Notes: generated by a model from the letters alone, not told the origin. 54,793 nt of DNA from Acidimicrobiales bacterium (GCA_013003535.1 JABDIY010000120.1:1-54793); one strand, 5' to 3'. Positions 39,970 through 49,108 are shown, counted from the stretch's first letter. Made by a program: numbers and translations.

Positions 39970-41703
39970 ATGATGCGTACCCATACCTGCGGTGAACTCC
40001 GCGCCGAAGACATCGGCAAGACGGTGTCCCTCACCGGCTGGGTCAATACCCGCCGGGAGCACAGCCAACATCTGGCCTTCGTGGACCTCCGGGACCACAC
40101 CGGTCTGGTGCAATGCGTTGTGGACAACGACGTCGATGTTCGCAGCGAGTATGTGCTGCGAATTACCGGCACGGTGGAGGCGCGGTTCGAAGGTAGTGAA
40201 AACGCCGATCTCGCAACTGGCGCTATTGAGGTGCGGGAATGCACCGTGGAGGTTTTGAATTCGGCCACACCTCCTCCCTTTCCCATGGACGAACGGGCCG
40301 ATGACGTTGATGAGCTAATCCGCTTGAAGCACCGCTACATCGACCTTCGCCGCCATCGCATGCAGAAGAATCTTCGCATTCGTTCCACGGTCAACACCGC
40401 TATCCGCAACGCCATGGTGGCCCAAGACTTCGTGGAGGTGGAGACGCCCATGCTCATGCCGTCCACACCCGAAGGCGCCCGCGAGTTCCTGGTCCCCAGC
40501 CGTCAACGGCCCGGCTCGTTCTACGCACTACCGCAATCACCTCAGCTCTATAAGCAGCTCCTGATGGTGGGCGGTCTCGATCGTTACTACCAGATCGCTC
40601 GCTGCCTACGTGACGAGGATCTGCGGGCCGACCGCCAATACGAGTTCATGCAGTTGGACATGGAGATGAGCTTCGTCGAGGTCGACGACGTATTGACCGC
40701 CGTCGAGCGAGGGGTCCTCGATGCGGCCGAGGCGGTAACCGGCGAGCGTCCTCCCACCATTCCGCGGATCACCTGGCACTATGCGATGAACACCTACGGC
40801 TCGGACAAACCGGACCTCCGTTTCGGTGTGGAATTGAAAGAGCTCACCCCGATCTTCGCCGAGACAGAATTCAAAGCATTCGGAACCGCCGAATCCATCA
40901 AGGGCATCAACTACCCCGGGGGTGCCGCTCAATTCGGCCGAAACAAGCTGGACGCATTGACCGACTTCGCCAAGTCGAACGGCGCCAAGGGAATGGTGTG
41001 GCTGAAGGTGACCGATGATGGCACCCTCGAATCCCCGGTTGCCAAATTCCTGTCTGACGCCGAAAAGTCTGCCCTGGCCGCAGCCCTTGAAGCCAGCCCG
41101 GGCGATCTTCTGTTGATCATCGCTGATGACTGGACCACCACCTGCGAAGTATTGGGCGAGCTGCGAAATCGGGTGGCCCGGCCGCCAGTCTCCCAAGGGC
41201 CATACCGGTATGTGTGGGTGGTGGATTTCCCGCTGTTCGTGGGAATAGACCGGGCGACCGGTAAGCCCAAGCCTGGTCACCATCCGTTTTGTCACCCCGT
41301 TCCTGAGGACATTCCCAAGATGGAAACTGACCCGATGTCGGTGCGGGCGTGGGCCTATGATCTTGTGCTGAACGGGTGGGAGCTGGGCTCGGGCAGCATT
41401 CGAATTCATGATCCTGCGCTGCAGAGCAAAGTATTCGAACTGCTGGGCATAACAACTGAGGAGGCCGACAAGCGGTTCGGATTTTTCCTGAAGCCTTTTG
41501 CCTACGGCGCCCCACCTCATGGCGGCTTCGCCTACGGAATCGACCGGCTCGCCGCCATTTTGGCCGGTGAAGAAAACATCCGCGAAGTCATAGCTTTTCC
41601 CAAACCCCAAAGCGGGCTTGACCCACTGACGGGCGCTCCGACCGAGGTTGGTTCGGCCCACCTCGAAGAGCTTGGGCTCCGCGTTCTGCCCCCGACGGAG
41701 TAG
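39970..41703 (+). CDS. aspS: Aspartate--tRNA ligase
   Basis: Class IIb synthetase of 577 residues. The N-terminal OB fold (VSLTGWVNTRREHSQHLAFV) binds the anticodon; motif 2 YQIARCLRDEDLRADRQYEF, the large bacterial GAD insertion, and motif 3 GGFAYGIDRLAAIL follow. Two tandem ATGs (39970, 39973) are possible starts; the longer upstream frame is hisS antisense-free overlap and is discarded. It begins 2 bases after the hisS stop, so the two are an operon. Whether it also misacylates tRNA-Asn cannot be judged here. Confidence 0.97.
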   Translation: MMRTHTCGELRAEDIGKTVSLTGWVNTRREHSQHLAFVDLRDHTGLVQCVVDNDVDVRSEYVLRITGTVEARFEGSENADLATGAIEVRECTVEVLNSATPPPFPMDERADDVDELIRLKHRYIDLRRHRMQKNLRIRSTVNTAIRNAMVAQDFVEVETPMLMPSTPEGAREFLVPSRQRPGSFYALPQSPQLYKQLLMVGGLDRYYQIARCLRDEDLRADRQYEFMQLDMEMSFVEVDDVLTAVERGVLDAAEAVTGERPPTIPRITWHYAMNTYGSDKPDLRFGVELKELTPIFAETEFKAFGTAESIKGINYPGGAAQFGRNKLDALTDFAKSNGAKGMVWLKVTDDGTLESPVAKFLSDAEKSALAAALEASPGDLLLIIADDWTTTCEVLGELRNRVARPPVSQGPYRYVWVVDFPLFVGIDRATGKPKPGHHPFCHPVPEDIPKMETDPMSVRAWAYDLVLNGWELGSGSIRIHDPALQSKVFELLGITTEEADKRFGFFLKPFAYGAPPHGGFAYGIDRLAAILAGEENIREVIAFPKPQSGLDPLTGAPTEVGSAHLEELGLRVLPPTE

Positions 41704-41711
41704 TCGGCTAC

Positions 41712-41717
41712 TACCAT
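41712..41717 (+). promoter_or_regulatory. -10 hexamer TACCAT of the gene at 41725
   Basis: TACCAT, 7 bases, then GTG 41725. Confidence 0.45.
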
Positions 41718-41724
41718 CCCTATT

Positions 41725-42213
41725 GTGTCGTCTGCAACTATGGATCTGCTCCGCTACGGGCTCTACGCGCTGACGGTCCTCCTTGGAATTGCGCTCCTCC
41801 TCTGGGTCAGGAAGACGCAGCAGGACCAGCGCCAAATCCAGGTCACCAGGTCCACTCGATCCGGGGTAACAGGTGCACGGCCTCCCACCATCACGGCAAT
41901 CCGAGGCCTCCCTTCCAAGCGCCCGATGGCTGCGGCCTTGGAAGGCATCAGGCTTCCTGCGCACTGGCAGCCAGACCCGCCCAGCCAGGTTGGCAACCCC
42001 GTGCTCCTCACCACCAACGTCGAAACGCCGGAGGAGATGGCCCAGCTATTGTCAGACGAACTGGTTCGCCTGGGCTACACGCTTATTGGAATGGGAGCGA
42101 ATGCGGCCCGGGCGGTTAAGGACAGCGACTGCCTCACGCTCGAAGTCGAGGCCCACGAAGACGGTACATTCGTATCCACCCGAATCGCTCTCACCGACGC
42201 CGGCCGTGGCTGA
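41725..42213 (+). CDS. Membrane-anchored protein of unknown function
   Basis: Protein of 162 residues: one membrane segment (about 7-28), a basic linker rich in Thr, Arg and Pro, and a small domain from about residue 90 (ETPEEMAQLLSDELVRLGYT) ending in an alpha/beta-looking stretch LTLEVEAHEDGTFVSTRIAL. Not recognised. Its end overlaps the rarA start by 8 bases, so the two genes are probably co-translated. Confidence 0.7.
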   Translation: MSSATMDLLRYGLYALTVLLGIALLLWVRKTQQDQRQIQVTRSTRSGVTGARPPTITAIRGLPSKRPMAAALEGIRLPAHWQPDPPSQVGNPVLLTTNVETPEEMAQLLSDELVRLGYTLIGMGANAARAVKDSDCLTLEVEAHEDGTFVSTRIALTDAGRG

Positions 42214-43462
42214 CCTGTTTGCTGCCGCCGCTGAGGAGCGGTTGAAGAGCCGTTCTCCATTGGCAGCCCGTCTACGCCCGAGCAGGCTTGAAGACGTGGT
42301 TGGCCAAGCCCACCTGCTAGGCCCCGACGGACCCTTACGGCGACTGATCAAGGCGGACCGCCTGACGAGCGTTTTGCTGTGGGGTCCACCTGGTACCGGC
42401 AAGACCACCCTTGCCGAACTCATCGCCAACGAGACCACGGCCGCATTCGTGAAGCTGAGCGCTGTGAACGCAACAGTCAAGGATGTTCGGGAAACGATCC
42501 AAGCGGCGAAGGACCGGCTAGGCACGGACGGTCGACGAACCATCCTGTTTCTGGACGAGGTTCATCGTTTCAACAAGGCTCAACAGGATGCGTTGCTGCC
42601 TGCGGTTGAGACCGGCGTACTTACACTCATTGGCGCCACAACGGAGAACCCGTTTTTCGAAGTGAATGCTCCGTTGCGAAGTCGCAGCACGTTATTTCGC
42701 CTCGAATTGTTGGAACCCACGGAGTTGGCCGAGCTCTGCCGTCGAGGCCTTCAGATGGAGCGGGCGGAAGCGTCGGACGAAGCGATTGCACATCTCTCCA
42801 ACAATGCTGCCGGGGATGGGCGACAGGTATTGACCACCCTGGAGGTGGCGATCGCCCTTGCCGCTACGGCCGACCCGCCGGGTCCAATTACCCTGCAACA
42901 CGCCGAGGCGGCTACGGACCTGAAGTCGCTGCGGTATGGCCGGGATGAGCACTACGACATCGTGAGCGCTTTCATCAAGAGCATCCGGGGCTCAGACCCT
43001 GATGCCGGGCTGTACTGGCTGGCGCGCATGATTGTCGCCGGTGAGGATGCTCGCTTCATTGCGCGCCGATTGGTGATTCTGGCGTCGGAGGACATTGGAA
43101 TGGCCGATCCTATGAGCTTGTTGATCGCCAATGCCGCGGCCCATGCTGTGGAGTTCGTGGGACTACCGGAAGCTCGAATCAACTTGGCCCACGCCGTCGT
43201 TCATATGGCGACGGCGCCAAAGTCGAACTCTGCATACCAGGGCATCAACCGAGCGATACAAGATGTGGCTGATCTGCCAGCTGGTGAGGTGCCGATGCAC
43301 CTGCGCGATGCCCATTATCAGGGGGCGTCGCAACTTGGCCATGGCGCGGGATATGACTACCCCCACAACCACCCTGATGGCTACGTCGAACAGGAGTACC
43401 GACCCGACGAAGTGGCCAAACGCCGGTACTACGAACCCACAAGTCGCGACGTCCATCGCTAG
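42206..43462 (+). CDS. rarA: Replication-associated recombination protein A
   Basis: AAA+ ATPase of 418 residues (RarA/MgsA, related to the clamp loader and WRNIP1) acting at stalled replication forks. Walker A WGPPGTGKTT, Walker B LFLDEVHRFNKAQQDALLPA, sensor 1 GATTENPFFEVN and Arg finger RSRSTLF are visible; the C-terminal RarA domain includes KSIRGSDPDAGLYWLARMI and the PKSNSAYQGI motif. The GTG at 42206 starts the family sequence VADLFAAAAEERLKSRSPLA. The longer frame to 41873 only overlaps the upstream gene. Confidence 0.95.
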   Translation: MADLFAAAAEERLKSRSPLAARLRPSRLEDVVGQAHLLGPDGPLRRLIKADRLTSVLLWGPPGTGKTTLAELIANETTAAFVKLSAVNATVKDVRETIQAAKDRLGTDGRRTILFLDEVHRFNKAQQDALLPAVETGVLTLIGATTENPFFEVNAPLRSRSTLFRLELLEPTELAELCRRGLQMERAEASDEAIAHLSNNAAGDGRQVLTTLEVAIALAATADPPGPITLQHAEAATDLKSLRYGRDEHYDIVSAFIKSIRGSDPDAGLYWLARMIVAGEDARFIARRLVILASEDIGMADPMSLLIANAAAHAVEFVGLPEARINLAHAVVHMATAPKSNSAYQGINRAIQDVADLPAGEVPMHLRDAHYQGASQLGHGAGYDYPHNHPDGYVEQEYRPDEVAKRRYYEPTSRDVHR

Positions 43463-43513
43463 TCGCCTCCAAGGGGTTTGCACCCACCCTGACCTCTGTT
43501 TGCTGGGATTGGG

Positions 43514-43519
43514 TATCCT
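43514..43519 (+). promoter_or_regulatory. -10 hexamer TATCCT of the gene at 43526
   Basis: TATCCT, 6 bases, then GTG 43526 (GTG 43520 abuts the hexamer and is less likely). Confidence 0.5.
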
Positions 43520-43525
43520 GTGGGA

Positions 43526-43981
43526 GTGAGTGTTACCGAGTTTGCCGCCATCATCGTGGCGGTTGCCGTTGTGGCTACGGCTGTTTTCCTGATCGTGGCG
43601 GTGAACAACCTCAACAACACGCTCGCTCGGTTGTCCGACACGGCACAGGAATTGCGAGGTGAAGGGCTGGCCGCGTTCACCGAACTCAGGGCGTTGATCG
43701 CCGATGCCGATGCTGAACTGGACAAGGTGGACCTTGTCCTGGACCGTGCCGATCATGCCACCTCAGCGATTTCCGAGACCTCTCGCCGAACTCACGAAGC
43801 TGTTCAGGACCCGGTGATACGAACGCTGGCCCTCGCTTCGGGTTCGTCCAAAATGGGTCGTGCCTGGTTGTGGAGTCGGCGTAAGAAGAACCGTGCCGCC
43901 GCTGCTGAAGTTCTCCCGCCCCTGGTGGAATCCCCGGCGATGGGACGACCATCGCGGCGGGCCCAGAACGCCGCGCGATGA
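43526..43981 (+). CDS. DUF948-like membrane protein
   Basis: Protein of 151 residues with an N-terminal membrane segment (about 4-26), then a long amphipathic helix rich in Asn, Leu, Ala and Asp (residues 27-85; NNTLARLSDTAQELRGEG, ADAELDKVDLVLDRADHAT) suggestive of coiled coil, and a basic C-terminus. The layout resembles DUF948 proteins that follow rarA in many actinobacteria. Function unknown. It is coupled to the next gene by a 4-base overlap. Confidence 0.75.
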   Translation: MSVTEFAAIIVAVAVVATAVFLIVAVNNLNNTLARLSDTAQELRGEGLAAFTELRALIADADAELDKVDLVLDRADHATSAISETSRRTHEAVQDPVIRTLALASGSSKMGRAWLWSRRKKNRAAAAEVLPPLVESPAMGRPSRRAQNAAR

Positions 43982-44526
43982 TCGCTTTCTTCATCCGTCG
44001 TTTCCGGTGGATGCTGATCGGTGCCGCCGGCCGACAGTTGGCCAAGCGGCTTACGGCACGCCAGATCGCCGAGGCCACCAACGAGTTGGCAGATCGACTA
44101 CCCGATCGTGCCGTAAGTATCGCCGATGCTTTGCCCGGTGATCTTCTCCGCACCGCGGGAACGGCCCAAGTAGCCACCCGTACGGCCCTGAAATCGGCTC
44201 AGAAATCGCGAAGCGCCCTCCAGATCTCAAGAGAAGCGGTCAATAGCCCGGAACGGGCTCGTCAGCGGTTGAGCGAGATGGGGGAGGAGTGGCGCACCAC
44301 CGTTGCCGAAGATGACCGCACGCTTCGCGCCCGTCTTATTGCCATCACGCGAGGTCGAGACGCCGCTACCGACGTCCTGTTGGGCGGCAGGACATCGTGG
44401 GAAGACCAACCGCTGCCCAAGGTTCCCGATTCGGTGCCACCCGGTCGGCACTCGCCGCGTCCCCGTCGTTCACTGGTTCGCCGGGTCCAGCGTTCGTATC
44501 TCCAGCGCAAACACAGCTGGCAATGA
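43978..44526 (+). CDS. Hypothetical protein with N-terminal membrane segment
   Basis: Protein of 182 residues, opening MIAFFIRRFRWMLIGAAGRQ; a short membrane segment or amphipathic helix lies within residues 2-18. The rest is charged and helical (LTARQIAEATNELADRLPDR, SPERARQRLSEMGEEWRTTV) and ends Arg- and Pro-rich. The position resembles the DUF6167-type gene between the DUF948 gene and alaS in other actinobacteria, but assignment is weak. alaS itself is absent here. Confidence 0.65.
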   Translation: MIAFFIRRFRWMLIGAAGRQLAKRLTARQIAEATNELADRLPDRAVSIADALPGDLLRTAGTAQVATRTALKSAQKSRSALQISREAVNSPERARQRLSEMGEEWRTTVAEDDRTLRARLIAITRGRDAATDVLLGGRTSWEDQPLPKVPDSVPPGRHSPRPRRSLVRRVQRSYLQRKHSWQ

Positions 44527-44540
44527 GCGTCAAAAAAGCG

Positions 44541-46160
44541 TCAACGGACCTGTAGCGGCAGTTTGATCGAACGTTGTGCGCCAGTGGAAACGCTGGTGAC
44601 AGTCAAGATTCCTTCGCCGGGTTTGCCCAGGTTCACCACTACCTCACCACCCGCCTCGGTGCGGACCACTCGGAGCGGTGCAACGAGGAGGTCGGGCGGA
44701 TCGGATGCAACCGAAACTTCCCACGGCCCTTTGCCGGGACTTGGATAGCCCAGTCGCAACGGAAGTCCGGCGTTACCCCGGACAGTGGGAGCGGCGCCCA
44801 TGGACAGCACCCGCTCCATCCCGTCGAGCCGCATTACGCAGGCCGATGACTGATCGGCGTCCACCAGCACCAAACGGTGATTGCCGGTGTCGGCTACGAT
44901 CACGGAACCATCGATCAGCGCACACGCAGCTTCGGGACGGAGCAAACCTCGTGCGCCGATCGTGGCGATCCGTCCTCCATGAAGCGACCGCAATCGGTTG
45001 TTCAACTGGTCGACGATTACCAGCGAGCCATCGGGTCGGCCGGCGATATCGGCCGGTCGAGTTAGCAGCGCCGAAGGAGCTGGACCATCCACGAGACCGT
45101 GATGAGTGGGGGAGTTGTTCGTGATACTGAAGACCCTGCCATCGTTTGTGAGAATTCGAATGTTGTGACTGGCCGAATCGGTGAACAAGACACCTTTGGT
45201 GGTACGACACATACCGTTCGGTTGTGACAGGCTCGCCCGTCCCGCCGGTCCATCGCTTTGTCCGGTGAACCCGCTGCCGGCGATATGAAGCGGTGTGCAT
45301 TCGGTCCCCGACGCCACGGCTTCGGCTGGAATTCGAAAGAGCTTGTCGGCGCCGGCATCGGCCACCACGACGGATCCGTCCAGATCCACGCAAACTGCGG
45401 TTGGTCGAACCATGCCGGTGCACAAGGGACTGACCGATCGACTGTCAGGGTTGACCAGTAAAACCGTGCCTGCGTCGGGCTGGGTCACCACGAAGGAGCC
45501 ATCTCCGGTGGCTTCCAATCGGCCGGGGGCCGAAATGCCCTCCAGGATGCTGGTCACGGTGACGGTATGGCTGATCGGGTCGGCGATGGCGAGGACGATC
45601 CGGTCGTGCCCCCGATCGGAGATCGCCACCAAGCCTGTGCCGTTGAGGAGGGCTACGCCACTGGGCCACGCCAGTTCCGTGGCGGGACGGGGCGGTTTGT
45701 AACCAACCCGAAACTTCGGCGGCTGGTGTGACGGCTCGACTTGCAGGTGCGAAACCACGTCGGCATGGATGTCGGACTCGGCCCCCAACACAACTCCAGC
45801 CACGCGCTGATTTGCGTGAACGAAGACGGTGGCGGGCCAGCCGCCCGGCGCGTATCGGTGGAAAGTCTCCAACTGGGGGTCGTGCAGGACCGGTATGGAA
45901 AGCTTGAGGCTGGCAACGGTTTCGGCGACTTGTTCCACCTCGCCACCGGCCTCGAATCGAGGGCTGTGAACTGCGATAACCTGTATGGAAGCACCAAACT
46001 GGTGTTGGAGTTTTTGGAGCTTCCGGAGTAGGACGACGGACGCATCACAGCCGATCGACCAGAAGGCCAGAACGGTGGGAATCCCGTGAAGGTCTTCCCA
46101 ACGATGTGCTGGTGTGTTGATCCAGACCGATCCGACGGCGGGGGGTGCGATGGCTGCCAC
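44541..46160 (-). CDS. Thioredoxin-like and NHL repeat protein
   Basis: Protein of 539 residues like NHLRC2. An N-terminal thioredoxin-like domain (about 8-145) is followed by NHL beta-propeller repeats (about 170-460; for example VVADAGADKLFRIPAEA, GRPDGSLVIVDQLNNRLRSL, DGSVIVADTGNHRLVLVDAD) and a beta-sandwich-like tail. The redox motif of thioredoxins (WCxxC) is reduced to WSIGCDAS with a single Cys38, so disulfide exchange by the normal route is unlikely. No signal peptide is seen. The GTG at 46160 is forced because an in-frame stop precedes it. Confidence 0.82.
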   Translation of the reverse strand: MAAIAPPAVGSVWINTPAHRWEDLHGIPTVLAFWSIGCDASVVLLRKLQKLQHQFGASIQVIAVHSPRFEAGGEVEQVAETVASLKLSIPVLHDPQLETFHRYAPGGWPATVFVHANQRVAGVVLGAESDIHADVVSHLQVEPSHQPPKFRVGYKPPRPATELAWPSGVALLNGTGLVAISDRGHDRIVLAIADPISHTVTVTSILEGISAPGRLEATGDGSFVVTQPDAGTVLLVNPDSRSVSPLCTGMVRPTAVCVDLDGSVVVADAGADKLFRIPAEAVASGTECTPLHIAGSGFTGQSDGPAGRASLSQPNGMCRTTKGVLFTDSASHNIRILTNDGRVFSITNNSPTHHGLVDGPAPSALLTRPADIAGRPDGSLVIVDQLNNRLRSLHGGRIATIGARGLLRPEAACALIDGSVIVADTGNHRLVLVDADQSSACVMRLDGMERVLSMGAAPTVRGNAGLPLRLGYPSPGKGPWEVSVASDPPDLLVAPLRVVRTEAGGEVVVNLGKPGEGILTVTSVSTGAQRSIKLPLQVR

Positions 46161-46202
46161 GAGTTTCTATCGGCACTTTTTTCCTCCCCGTCAGTAATCA
46201 AG

Positions 46203-46208
46203 TAGGTT
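46203..46208 (+). promoter_or_regulatory. -10 hexamer TAGGTT of the acyl-CoA synthetase gene at 46216
   Basis: TAGGTT, 7 bases, then ATG 46216. Confidence 0.45.
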
Positions 46209-46215
46209 CGGGGCC

Positions 46216-47751
46216 ATGAAGGTGCAAATGACGATCAATCACTTCCTCGACCGGGCGGCTGCGGTCTATCCAAATCGGGTTGCGATCATCGATGAGCCGA
46301 ACCAGCCAGCGCCGCCGATGCCGGCGATCACCTATGCAGAGATGGCCGACCGGCGCCGTCAGATGGGCGTGGCAATGGACCGAATGGGGATCCCTTTTGG
46401 AGGTCGGGTCGCCATGGTTTCTCACAACTCCGGGCGGTTGCTGCAGAGTTTCTTCGGCGTCAGTGGGAATGGCAGGATCTTCGTACCGATCAATTTCCGG
46501 CTCAACCGCACCGAGGTCGCCTACATCGTGGAGCATTGCGGTGCCGAGGCTTTGCTGATCGATCCGGAGTTGACTGATGAACTTGGTGATATCGCTTGCG
46601 AACGAAAGTGGATCATCGGCGAAGAGTCTGATGCGGCATGGTTCGGCGCCGAGGGTGAGCCTGAACCGTGGGAACCGAACGAAGACGCCATTGCCAGTAT
46701 CAACTACACCAGTGGAACTACCGCCCGCCCCAAGGGCGTTGAGCAGACCCATCGAGCCCGTTGGGTCAATGCGGTCACCTTCGGATGGCACACCGGCGTG
46801 AATGATCGAGACGTTTACCTTCACACGTTGCCAATGTTTCATTGCGACGGGTGGGGAATGCTCTACACCGTCACAGCCATGGGTGTTCCGCACGTCGTGA
46901 TCCGCAAGGTCGACGGGGCCGAGATCCTCCGTCGAGTAGAGAAGCATGGAGTCACGTTGATGTGTGGTGCTCCGGCGGTGGTTGCTGCGGTGTTGGACGC
47001 GGCGCAGAAGTGGGATGGCCCGGTCCCCGGGGCGGGTCGGGTGCGGGTGGTGGTAGCCGGGGCGCCTCCTCCAACTGCGGTGATCGAGCGCGTTGAGACC
47101 GAATTGGACTGGGAGTTCATTCAGATCTATGGCTTAACCGAGACCGCTCCACTACTTACGATCAATCGCAACAGATCCGAGTGGGATCATTTGACTCCCG
47201 GCGAGCGAGCCAGTCGCTTGAGTCGCGCTGGTGTACCGGCAATCGGCATCGCCATGAAGGTGTCCGAAAGCGGTGAACTGTTGGGCAAGGGCAACCACGT
47301 TTTGGAGAGCTATCTGGACAATCCTGAGGCCACCAGGGAAGCACTGGAGGGAGGTTGGTTCCACACCGGCGACGGCGGAATCTGCGACGAGGAGGGATAC
47401 TACGCAATTACCGATCGGAAGAAAGACGTGATTATCTCCGGGGGCGAGAACGTCAGTTCCATTGAGGTGGAAGACGCGCTCTTCTCGCACCCGGATGTGA
47501 ACGAAGTGGCGGTTATTGGCGTGCCGCACGAGAAGTGGGGTGAGACGGTGAAGGCTCTCGTAGTTCTTGCGCCAGGCTCCACCGCAACCGAGAACGAACT
47601 GATCGCGCATTGCCGGGAACGGCTCACACACTACAAATGTCCAACATCTGTGGAAACACGGAAAGAACTGGCGCGCACGGCAACGGGCAAACTACAGAAG
47701 TTCAAGCTGCGCGAACCCTACTGGGCCGATCGAGAGAAGTTGGTCAACTAG
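46216..47751 (+). CDS. Acyl-CoA synthetase (AMP-forming), FadD-like medium/long-chain group
   Basis: AMP-dependent ligase of 511 residues. INYTSGTTARPKGVEQTHRA (near 161-180) is the phosphate-binding motif, YGLTETAPL the A5 adenine motif, and WFHTGDGGICDEEGYYAITD the A7-A8 hinge; ARTATGKLQKFKLRE holds the catalytic Lys. It activates a fatty or aromatic acid to its CoA ester. It belongs to the fatty-acyl-CoA synthase group. Substrate undetermined. Confidence 0.9.
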   Translation: MKVQMTINHFLDRAAAVYPNRVAIIDEPNQPAPPMPAITYAEMADRRRQMGVAMDRMGIPFGGRVAMVSHNSGRLLQSFFGVSGNGRIFVPINFRLNRTEVAYIVEHCGAEALLIDPELTDELGDIACERKWIIGEESDAAWFGAEGEPEPWEPNEDAIASINYTSGTTARPKGVEQTHRARWVNAVTFGWHTGVNDRDVYLHTLPMFHCDGWGMLYTVTAMGVPHVVIRKVDGAEILRRVEKHGVTLMCGAPAVVAAVLDAAQKWDGPVPGAGRVRVVVAGAPPPTAVIERVETELDWEFIQIYGLTETAPLLTINRNRSEWDHLTPGERASRLSRAGVPAIGIAMKVSESGELLGKGNHVLESYLDNPEATREALEGGWFHTGDGGICDEEGYYAITDRKKDVIISGGENVSSIEVEDALFSHPDVNEVAVIGVPHEKWGETVKALVVLAPGSTATENELIAHCRERLTHYKCPTSVETRKELARTATGKLQKFKLREPYWADREKLVN

Positions 47752-47792
47752 GCCGGCCGGTCAGGAGACCGACCGAGGGTCAGGCAGTCCAG

Positions 47793-47798
47793 TACCCT
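47793..47798 (+). promoter_or_regulatory. -10 hexamer TACCCT of the lipoprotein gene at 47807
   Basis: TACCCT, 8 bases, then ATG 47807. Confidence 0.45.
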
Positions 47799-47806
47799 GG
47801 CCGTCT

Positions 47807-48484
47807 ATGTCCCGCTGCGTTCTGCTGGTCTTGGTGATCGTCACATTGCTTGCTGGCTGCTCAAAAGATCCAGACGGTGGAGACTTCGTTGGAGCGCTTC
47901 GTGAGGCTCGTCCGGACCTGAGTGAGTCCGATGCTCAATGCGTTGTTGGGGAGTTGCAGAAGGCCTTCACCGATGAGGAGCTTGCAGTTCTGATCTCCAA
48001 TGAGGAGGGCAGCAACACCGCCGGCGGGCCGGACCAGTCGGGCTTTTCATCTGTCCAATTCGCCGCCGTCCGGTCGTGCGGCCTCGAGGACCAGGTGTCG
48101 CCTGCGCTCGTTGAGTCGTTCGCCGCCGCCAACAACGTCAGCGGCGAGACCGCATCGTGTGCGGTCGGTCTTTTACAGGAACAGTTTGGTTTTTGGGAAC
48201 TGACCGATCGGCTGATCGAAGCCGATGACAGTCTTCGGTTCCAGCGGCGCCAGTTCGAGGCCATCTTCAACTGCGGTGATCGCTCCACAATTGCCAAGCA
48301 GCTCGAACCGCAGCTAATCAACCAAGGGGTGAGCAGCAACGATGCCTCCTGCGTGGCCACCCGCATTGCCGATGAGATGGGCGCCGACGATCTCGGCGTC
48401 CTTTATTCGGGCAACACGACCGACTCGTTCTACTCTCTCTATTTCGCGGCGCTAGAACACTGTGATGCGCTGCCGGGTTCCTAA
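47807..48484 (+). CDS. Lipoprotein with three cysteine-paired repeats, function unknown
   Basis: Exported lipoprotein of 225 residues: signal peptide with lipobox LLAGC (Cys18). The mature part has three repeats of about 60 residues, each opening with an Asp/Ser-x-Cys helix (SDAQCVVGELQKAF, ETASCAVGLLQEQF, NDASCVATRIADEM) and closing with a second Cys (AAVRSCG, EAIFNCGD, AALEHCDA). Each repeat probably holds its own disulfide. The family is not named here. It is 2 bases upstream of the frame of the next lipoprotein and likely co-transcribed. Confidence 0.78.
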   Translation: MSRCVLLVLVIVTLLAGCSKDPDGGDFVGALREARPDLSESDAQCVVGELQKAFTDEELAVLISNEEGSNTAGGPDQSGFSSVQFAAVRSCGLEDQVSPALVESFAAANNVSGETASCAVGLLQEQFGFWELTDRLIEADDSLRFQRRQFEAIFNCGDRSTIAKQLEPQLINQGVSSNDASCVATRIADEMGADDLGVLYSGNTTDSFYSLYFAALEHCDALPGS

Positions 48485-48525
48485 CAATGCGGAACCAAGC
48501 GGACCGGGCCGTCGTCAGAAGAATC

Positions 48526-49059
48526 ATGAACACCCAACAATTGCGCAACGCCGTTCTCGTTCTCTTTTTCGCTTTGGCTATGGCCGCCACGGCGTGCGGT
48601 GCATCTGATCCTGATGGCGCCGGACCACCCGATGATGATCAGAGTGGGAGCGATGATGGCGGCCTGCCCGCTGACGACGGCAATCCTCTGGGTGGTGGGT
48701 CCTACGCTATTGCCACTCTCACCGTTGTTGTGGAGCACCCTGACCGAGAGACGATCAGCTACGAGCTGGCGTGTTTTGGAGATACCGCCACCCTCACGCC
48801 TGACGCCATCACCGGAGTTTCCGGCCCGCCTGCTTGTACGGCCCTGGCCCGGTTCGAGGTAGAGAATTATCTGGTGGACGGCCCGCCTTCAGATCAAGTT
48901 TGCACTGAGATCTATGGTGGCCCGGACACCGCCCACCTCGTCGGTCGTGTCAATGACCGGCCGGTGGATATCGTGGTTGACCGGACCAACGGGTGTGGCA
49001 TCAACAGCTGGGATGTGCTGTTGGCTGAGATCTTGCCTCCGGCAGCAGGTGTGCTGTAA
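48526..49059 (+). CDS. Lipoprotein with subtilisin-inhibitor-like (SSI) domain
   Basis: Secreted lipoprotein of 177 residues: signal peptide and lipobox AATAC (Cys near 22), an Asp/Gly/Ser-rich linker (about 25-55), then an SSI-like domain. VCTEIYGGPDTAHLVGRV and VVDRTNGCGINSWDVLL carry the cysteines and NGC motif of Streptomyces subtilisin inhibitors. Protease inhibition on the cell surface is plausible but the reactive-site loop is not clear. ATG 48526 gives a compact signal peptide; the frame opens at 48487, two bases after the previous gene. Confidence 0.75.
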   Translation: MNTQQLRNAVLVLFFALAMAATACGASDPDGAGPPDDDQSGSDDGGLPADDGNPLGGGSYAIATLTVVVEHPDRETISYELACFGDTATLTPDAITGVSGPPACTALARFEVENYLVDGPPSDQVCTEIYGGPDTAHLVGRVNDRPVDIVVDRTNGCGINSWDVLLAEILPPAAGVL

Positions 49060-49096
49060 CTACTGAGCGGCGTGCACAATCGGATGTGGTGCTTGG

Positions 49097-49102
49097 CACA
49101 AT
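49097..49102 (+). promoter_or_regulatory. -10 hexamer CACAAT of the gene at 49109
   Basis: CACAAT, 6 bases, then ATG 49109. Confidence 0.4.
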
Positions 49103-49108
49103 AGGACC

